Source: Micrococcaceae bacterium RIT 802
GTDB taxonomy: Bacteria; Actinomycetota; Actinomycetes; Actinomycetales; Micrococcaceae
Assembly: GCA_016892645.1 (NCBI GenBank)
Contig: JAFEMX010000015.1
Coordinates: forward strand, 1 to 64,000
DNA: 64,000 nt
Reading direction: 5' to 3'
A model generated the notes under the pieces. The model had not been told where the DNA came from and searched no databases. It saw only the letters and a program-made list of their open reading frames with translations. Positions 59,645 to 64,000 of the stretch are shown here, one piece after another. Every line of letters starts with the position of its first letter. The stretch's first letter is position 1. The translations under genes and the position numbers were made by a program.

Positions 59645-61044
59645 AAAACGTCGTCGTCGGCGTCGACTCCTCGACACAGTCCTGCAAGGTCCTGGTCCTC
59701 GACGCAGCAACGGGCGAGGAGTTGCGCTCGTCCAAGGTCGCCCACCCAGATGGGACCAGCATCGATCCGCGTATCTGGGCCGATGCCCTGCAGCAGGCCT
59801 GGCGGCAGGCCGATCCCGGATCGGCGGGCAAGGTGATCGGGGTCGGGCTGGCCGCGCAACAGCACGGCATGGTCGCCTTGGACGTCGGCGGGGAACCCGT
59901 CCATGACGCGCTGCTATGGAACGACACCCGCAGCGCGCCGGAGGCGGCAGCCATGGTGGCCGACCACGGAGCCGATTTTTGGGCGCGCGAGGTCGGTTCC
60001 GTCCCGGTGGCCTCCCTCACCCTGACCAAGCTCGCATGGCTGGCCCGGCATGAACCGGAGGCGGCATCCCGGGTCCACCGGGTGGTCCTGCCGCATGACT
60101 ACCTCAACCACGTGTTGACCGGACAATGGTTCACCGACCGCTCGGAGGCCAGCGGAACCGGGTACTACCACCCGGAAGCTGGCTACCAGGATGCGCTCCT
60201 GTATGAGTACTTCGGCAACCTGCCCGAACTGCCCGAGGTCATCGCACCCGGCGCGTCGGGCGGACGCCTGCGCAGCTCCTTCGGAGTCGGGGAACCTCCC
60301 GTCTCCGCCGGCGCCGGGGACAATGCCGCGGCAGCACTGGGGCTGGGCATGCGGGCCGGGGAAATCGCCGTTTCCATCGGCACCTCCGGGACGGTGTTCG
60401 CCTCGGTCCCCGACGCCCCGGCTGCGGACGCATCCGGTGCGGTGGCCGGATTCGCCGACGCCACGGGTGGCTATCTGCCGCTGCTGGCCGTCATCAACTC
60501 GGCACGCGTCATGGCCTCGACAGCCGAGCTGCTCGGGGTAGCGCTGCCGGAGTTCGACGCCCTGGCGTCGTCCGGCGACCCGCTCGCCGGCGGCTTGAAT
60601 TTGATGCCCTACTTCGACGGTGAACGTACACCGAACCTGCCTGACGCCACCGGGAGCCTCACGGGCTTGAGCCGCGCATCCCTGACGCGGGAGAACCTGG
60701 CCCGCGCCTCCGTGCTCGCGGTGCTCAATTCCCTCGCCGATGCGGCCCTGGCCCTGTCGGAGGTATCGGTGCCGGCCCAACGGGCGCTGTTGATCGGCGG
60801 CGGCGCGCGGTCCCGTTCGCTGCGCACGGCAGCACCTGAACTCTTCGGCATGGAGGTCGACGTCCTGGAGGCCGGCGAATACGTGGCCCTCGGAGCGGCC
60901 CGTCAGGCTGCATGGGCGGCAACGGGCGAATTGCCCAAATTCGAACGTCGCGTCGAGGCCCGGCTCAGCCCCTCGGGCGCGGCCTGGGGCAGGAAATCCC
61001 GCCAGCTCTACGCCGCCGAACGCACCCGGCTCTACGGGGTATAG
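59641..61044 (+). CDS. xylB: Xylulokinase (FGGY family carbohydrate kinase)
   Basis: 467 residues from GTG 59641, overlapping the regulator stop. It phosphorylates D-xylulose to xylulose 5-phosphate for the pentose phosphate route. The ATPase-fold features are VVVGVDSSTQSCKVLVLDAA (phosphate 1), GLAAQQHGMVALD, LLWNDTRS (catalytic Asp) and LPHDYLNHVLTG. Adenosine-binding features are GDNAAAALGLGMRAGEIAVS, LMPYFDGERTPNLPDATGSL and LIGGGARSRSLRTAAPELFG. Presence of a xylulokinase, with no fructokinase in the cluster, points to D-arabitol or xylitol as the substrate. Confidence 0.88.
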   Translation: MKNVVVGVDSSTQSCKVLVLDAATGEELRSSKVAHPDGTSIDPRIWADALQQAWRQADPGSAGKVIGVGLAAQQHGMVALDVGGEPVHDALLWNDTRSAPEAAAMVADHGADFWAREVGSVPVASLTLTKLAWLARHEPEAASRVHRVVLPHDYLNHVLTGQWFTDRSEASGTGYYHPEAGYQDALLYEYFGNLPELPEVIAPGASGGRLRSSFGVGEPPVSAGAGDNAAAALGLGMRAGEIAVSIGTSGTVFASVPDAPAADASGAVAGFADATGGYLPLLAVINSARVMASTAELLGVALPEFDALASSGDPLAGGLNLMPYFDGERTPNLPDATGSLTGLSRASLTRENLARASVLAVLNSLADAALALSEVSVPAQRALLIGGGARSRSLRTAAPELFGMEVDVLEAGEYVALGAARQAAWAATGELPKFERRVEARLSPSGAAWGRKSRQLYAAERTRLYGV

Positions 61045-61086
61045 CCGCCGCACCGGCGGTGGCCAGATGAAAGGACATCACCGGCA

Positions 61087-61281
61087 ATGGATACTTCGAG
61101 CGTGACCACCAACGGTGGCTGGTGGCTGGCACTGGCGATCGTGACCGCCGGCCTGGCCGAAACCAAGGGCCGCCGTCGGTGGCTCTGGTTCGTCCTGGGG
61201 TTGATCCTCGGGCCAATCGCGACGGCACTGGTCGTCATCTGGGACCGCCCCGCCGTGTCCCAGGCACCGTCGGCACACTAG
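61087..61281 (+). CDS. Small membrane protein, unknown
   Basis: 64 residues from ATG 61087 (GTG 61102 is an alternative). It has a helix WWLALAIVTAGLAETKG and a longer hydrophobic segment WFVLGLILGPIATALVVIWD. A conserved-looking Arg/Trp pair (RRRWLW) sits between. No family is known to me; it follows xylulokinase by 42 bases and is likely co-transcribed. A hairpin follows. The lack of a strong ribosome site lowers certainty. Confidence 0.55.
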   Translation: MDTSSVTTNGGWWLALAIVTAGLAETKGRRRWLWFVLGLILGPIATALVVIWDRPAVSQAPSAH

Positions 61282-61293
61282 CCTGACGACCCC

Positions 61294-61312
61294 TCGGGGC
61301 CCGCAGCCCCGA
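61294..61312. terminator. Hairpin between convergent xylulokinase and dehydrogenase units
   Basis: TCGGGGC (61294-61300) pairs with GCCCCGA (61306-61312) around CCGCA. It lies in the 33-base gap between convergent stops and could terminate both transcripts. Confidence 0.6.
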
Positions 61313-61314
61313 CC

Positions 61315-62799
61315 CTACTTCCAGCCGTCCTCGCGCAAGGTGCGCAGCAAGGCCAGCGCCCCGCCGTCGTCCAGGCTGGCCAGCGCCTCGAGGTAGGGGC
61401 GCGTGAAGTCTTCCCGGTCGGCGAGGTCGCCGAAGAGTTCGGGGTCGCGGAGGAAGGCCAGCGGGTCCTCGTCCTGCGCTGCGGCGGCGGCCATCACCCG
61501 GTCGCGGAGCCTGTCCACGACCTCGATGGGCCGGCCGGACTCGTCCACGCCGCGGGCATAGCGTGCCCAGGAGGCGACGATGGCGGCGCTCAGTCTCACG
61601 GATCCGCCGTCGGACAGGTTGGCGCGGATGACCGGGACGAGCCAGGTGGGGATCCTGTCGGAGGACTCGGCGGCGAGTCGGGCGAGGGTGTCCTGGACCT
61701 GTTCGTTGGCGAAGCGTTCGATGAGCTGGTGGCGATAGGCGTCGAGGTCGATGCCGGGGACGGGTTTGAGCGTCGGGGTAGCCTCGTTCTCCATGTAGGC
61801 GAGCAGGAAGTCGATGAAGAGCTGATCCTGGCAGGCCTCGTGGGCGAAGCGGTAGCCGGCGAGCTGGCCGAGGTAGGCGATGCCCTGGTGGCTGCAGTTG
61901 AGCAGGCGCAGCTTCATGAGCTCGTAGGGTTCGACGTCGTCGACGAGTTGGACCCCGACCGACCCCCAGTCGGGGCGACCGGTGGGGAATTTGTCCTCGA
62001 GGACCCATTGGACGAAATCCTCGCAGACGACGGGCCATTCGTCCTCGACGCCGTATTCCTCGGCGATGGCGGCGCGGTCGGCGTCGGTGGTGACGGGGGT
62101 GATGCGGTCGACCATGCAGTTGGGGAAAGGCACGTTCTCGATCATCCAGGCGCCGAGCTCGGGGTCCTTCAGCGTGGCGAAGGCGGCGAAGACGCGTGCG
62201 GCCAGATGGCCGTTGCCCTGGATGTTGTCGCAGCTCATGATCGTGAACGGTGCGATGCCCGCTTCCCGGCGGCGGCGCAACGCCTCGGTGACGAAGCCGA
62301 AGGTGGTGGTCGGGACGGCGCCGTCGGCCAGGTCGGCGGCGACAGCGGGGGTGGCCGCATTGAACTCGCCGGTGGAGGGGTTGTAGTTGTAGCCGCCCTC
62401 CGTGACGGTCAGCGAGACGATGCGCACCTCCGGGTCGACGAGCTGGGCCAGGACGGCCTCGGGGTCGTCGGGGGCGTAGAGGTAGCGGGCGATCGAGCCG
62501 ATGACGCGGGCATCGCGGCTGCCGTCCGGGGCCTTCTCCACCAGCGTGTACAGCCCATCCTGCTCGGCGAGCGCATCGCGCATGCGCTGGTCGTGGGGCA
62601 TCAGCCCGACGCCGCAGATCGCCCAGTCCAGGTCCTGGCCCGCGTTCATCAGAGCGTCCAGGTACATGGCCTGGTGGGCGCGGTGGAACCCGCCGACGCC
62701 GAAGTGCACGATGCCGATGCGTCGTCGGCCCAGGTCGTAGCCGGGCACGGAGACCGTGTCCTTGAGGGAGGACAGGCTCCCGGCGTTCAAACGCGTCAT
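61315..62799 (-). CDS. Mannitol/D-arabitol dehydrogenase (long-chain MDH family)
   Basis: 494 residues from ATG 62799. This NAD-dependent polyol 2-dehydrogenase has RIGIVHFGVGGFHRAHQAMY at the dinucleotide-binding start, VRIVSLTVTEGGYNYNPSTG, FTIMSCDNIQGNGHLAARVF, MVDRITPVTT, and MKLRLLNCSHQGIAYLGQLA, which contains the Lys and His of the catalytic site. It should make fructose from mannitol or D-xylulose from D-arabitol; the xylulokinase two genes away favours the latter. CTCATATG operators precede it. It is convergent with the xylulokinase unit. Confidence 0.9.
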   Translation of the reverse strand: MTRLNAGSLSSLKDTVSVPGYDLGRRRIGIVHFGVGGFHRAHQAMYLDALMNAGQDLDWAICGVGLMPHDQRMRDALAEQDGLYTLVEKAPDGSRDARVIGSIARYLYAPDDPEAVLAQLVDPEVRIVSLTVTEGGYNYNPSTGEFNAATPAVAADLADGAVPTTTFGFVTEALRRRREAGIAPFTIMSCDNIQGNGHLAARVFAAFATLKDPELGAWMIENVPFPNCMVDRITPVTTDADRAAIAEEYGVEDEWPVVCEDFVQWVLEDKFPTGRPDWGSVGVQLVDDVEPYELMKLRLLNCSHQGIAYLGQLAGYRFAHEACQDQLFIDFLLAYMENEATPTLKPVPGIDLDAYRHQLIERFANEQVQDTLARLAAESSDRIPTWLVPVIRANLSDGGSVRLSAAIVASWARYARGVDESGRPIEVVDRLRDRVMAAAAAQDEDPLAFLRDPELFGDLADREDFTRPYLEALASLDDGGALALLRTLREDGWK

Positions 62800-62840
62800 G
62801 GCAAGCTCCGATCGTGATGTGGCTAACACCGCGAGCATAA

Positions 62841-62868
62841 CATATGAGCAATGACCGGTTCTCATATG
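62841..62868. promoter_or_regulatory. SorC-type operator upstream of the polyol dehydrogenase
   Basis: CATATGAG (62841-62848) and CTCATATG (62861-62868) form a perfect 8-base inverted repeat with a 12-base spacer, and CTCATATGAG (62861-62870) is itself a perfect palindrome. It lies 42 bases upstream of the dehydrogenase ATG and shares the CTCATATGA element with the region at 58546. Confidence 0.7.
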
Positions 62869-62920
62869 AGCGACCGTGTGCAGCAAGGTGTCCGTGTCCG
62901 GCTTGCTAGGGTTGGGCAGC

Positions 62921-64000
62921 GTGAGCCGATCCGTCCCGCGAAACCGCGACACCGTTTGGAGCGCGCCGGGGATGCCGGCCCTGCTCTCGCTGACCGCCGC
63001 CGGTTTTTCCGGCTACGCCGCCCTGCTGTCGGTGGCCCCGCTGTGGGCAGTGCGCGGGGGAGCCGACGCCGCGGGATCCGGGCTGGTCAACGGGGCACTG
63101 CTGCTGGCGACCGTCCTGACCCAAGGGCTGGTCCCCCGGCTGCTGGAGCGGTTCGGGACCACGCGCGTGCTGGGTGCCGGGCTGCTCCTGTTGGGTGGAC
63201 CGAGCCTGTTGCTGCTGGCATCCGACCAGTTGGGCTGGATCCTGGCCTGGTCGGTCGTGCGCGGCGTCGGCTTCGGAATCCTCACCGTCACCGGGTCCGC
63301 GGCGGTGGCCCTCCTGGTCCGGCCCGCCCGGCACGGCGCGGCCATCGGCGCCTACGGTGCGGCGATCGCCGTCCCGCAGCTGGTGATCCTCCCGGCCAGC
63401 CCGTGGCTCGCCGACGCCGCGGGATTCTGGACCGTCTTCGCCTTGGGCACGCTGCCGTTGCTGGGCATCATCGCCACCCCGCGTCTGGCCCGGGCCCTGC
63501 ACGAGGACCGGCACTCCGGTGCCGACGCCTCCTCTGACACCGCCGCGCCGGGCCCCGGAACCGCCGCGTCCCGGCGCCGACGCCTCCCGCCGGGGTTGCT
63601 GCGCCCCATGCTCCTGCTGCTCGGCGTCACGCTGGCCGGCGGGGCCCTGATCACCTTCGCCCCGCAGTTCAGCTCCGTCCCGGCCGCGACGTCGGGCGGG
63701 CTGGTGCTGTTGACGGCGACCGCGGCGCTGAGCCGCTGGAAGGTCGGCGCCCTGGCCGACCGGTTCGGCGCACACCGCTTCCTGTGGCCGTTGGTCGTGT
63801 GCACGGTCATCGGGCTGGCCCTGGCCGCCGCGGCGATCCGCGATGCCGACGCCACCCGGGTCCTGCTGCTGCTGGCCGCCATGGCACTGGTCGGCATCGC
63901 CTACGGCGGACTGCAGAACCTGACGCTCCTGCTGTCCCTCTCAGCCGTCCGCCGCCAGGAGTACGGGACCGCGAGCGCCGTGTGGAACATCGGGTTCGAC
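62921..64000 (+). CDS. MFS transporter (partial, runs off the right edge)
   Basis: The frame is open from GTG 62921 to the last base (360 residues so far). It has at least ten hydrophobic segments: LSLTAAGFSGYAALLSVAPL, SGLVNGALLLATVLTQGLVP, GAGLLLLGGPSLLLLASDQL, VGFGILTVTGSAAVALLVRP and, after a Ser/Ala-rich central loop, LLRPMLLLLGVTLAGGALIT. The usual RLLERFG motif takes the place of the helix 2-3 loop signature. The substrate is unknown. TAGGGT at 62907-62912, only 9 bases before the GTG, with no ribosome site, suggests a leaderless transcript. Confidence 0.8.
   Translation, partial: MSRSVPRNRDTVWSAPGMPALLSLTAAGFSGYAALLSVAPLWAVRGGADAAGSGLVNGALLLATVLTQGLVPRLLERFGTTRVLGAGLLLLGGPSLLLLASDQLGWILAWSVVRGVGFGILTVTGSAAVALLVRPARHGAAIGAYGAAIAVPQLVILPASPWLADAAGFWTVFALGTLPLLGIIATPRLARALHEDRHSGADASSDTAAPGPGTAASRRRRLPPGLLRPMLLLLGVTLAGGALITFAPQFSSVPAATSGGLVLLTATAALSRWKVGALADRFGAHRFLWPLVVCTVIGLALAAAAIRDADATRVLLLLAAMALVGIAYGGLQNLTLLLSLSAVRRQEYGTASAVWNIGFD

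Overview
The window is about 64 kb of very GC-rich DNA with tightly packed genes, GTG/TTG starts, many ATGA stop/start overlaps and TANNNT-type -10 boxes. The dnaX-recR pair, an aspartokinase with an internal beta-subunit start, purSQL, the DUF664/DinB protein and the CGNR and RES-Xre families all point to an actinobacterium, most likely a member of the Micrococcaceae (Arthrobacter relatives). That placement is inferred from gene content, not from a marker tree. No rRNA, tRNA, CRISPR array or insertion sequence was recognised.

Region 1 (1-1625) holds the 3' end of dnaX, recR and a DinB-like protein. Region 2 (1685-24205) looks like one large compatible-solute module interrupted by housekeeping genes. 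It begins with a GntR regulator divergent from a four-gene ABC importer that matches the ectoine/hydroxyectoine EhuBCDA type. An ABC-2 exporter pair, lysC and a YCII protein follow. Then come a D-2-hydroxyacid dehydrogenase, divergent from a class III aminotransferase, an FAD/Fe-S oxidase and a succinate-semialdehyde-type dehydrogenase, and next an ectoine-hydrolase (DoeA/EutD) type protein, a class I aminotransferase, an M20 deacetylase and a ProP-like symporter. A second GntR regulator sits beyond a decayed gene. Near-identical palindromes (GATTGT-NN-ACAATC) lie before two catabolic units, and related palindromes lie before the importer and the second regulator. The proposed route is ectoine import, ring opening, deacetylation, transamination and oxidation toward aspartate. 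The flavoprotein and hydroxyacid dehydrogenase are unexplained extra steps.

Region 3 (24296-35607) has an OhrR-type MarR regulator, a putative DNA glycosylase-like protein, a quinone oxidoreductase, an SSI-like lipoprotein, a CitA/CitB-type two-component system divergent from a CitMHS citrate transporter with a UspA protein, a CGNR zinc-finger regulator, a Na+/H+ antiporter and YchJ. Region 4 (35692-39158) is the purSQL operon. Region 5 (39190-42786) has three small unknown genes, then a scrap of a second purL fused to a damaged haloacetate-dehalogenase-like hydrolase gene, then a CDGSH protein and a heme-oxygenase-fold diiron-type enzyme. Region 6 (42904-49775) has a YbdK ligase, a PaoABC-type molybdenum aldehyde oxidoreductase, XdhC and an SDR.

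Region 7 (49849-55229) has an MpaB/DUF2236-DUF1990 fusion, an APC permease, an Xre-RES toxin-antitoxin pair of lower GC content, OsmC, an ABM monooxygenase and a YjbR protein. Region 8 (55241-62868) is a polyol module: ABC permeases and Tat-lipoprotein binding protein without an ATPase, a SorC regulator, xylulokinase and a mannitol/arabitol-type dehydrogenase. It is tied together by CTCATATG-containing palindromes. The window ends inside an MFS transporter gene.
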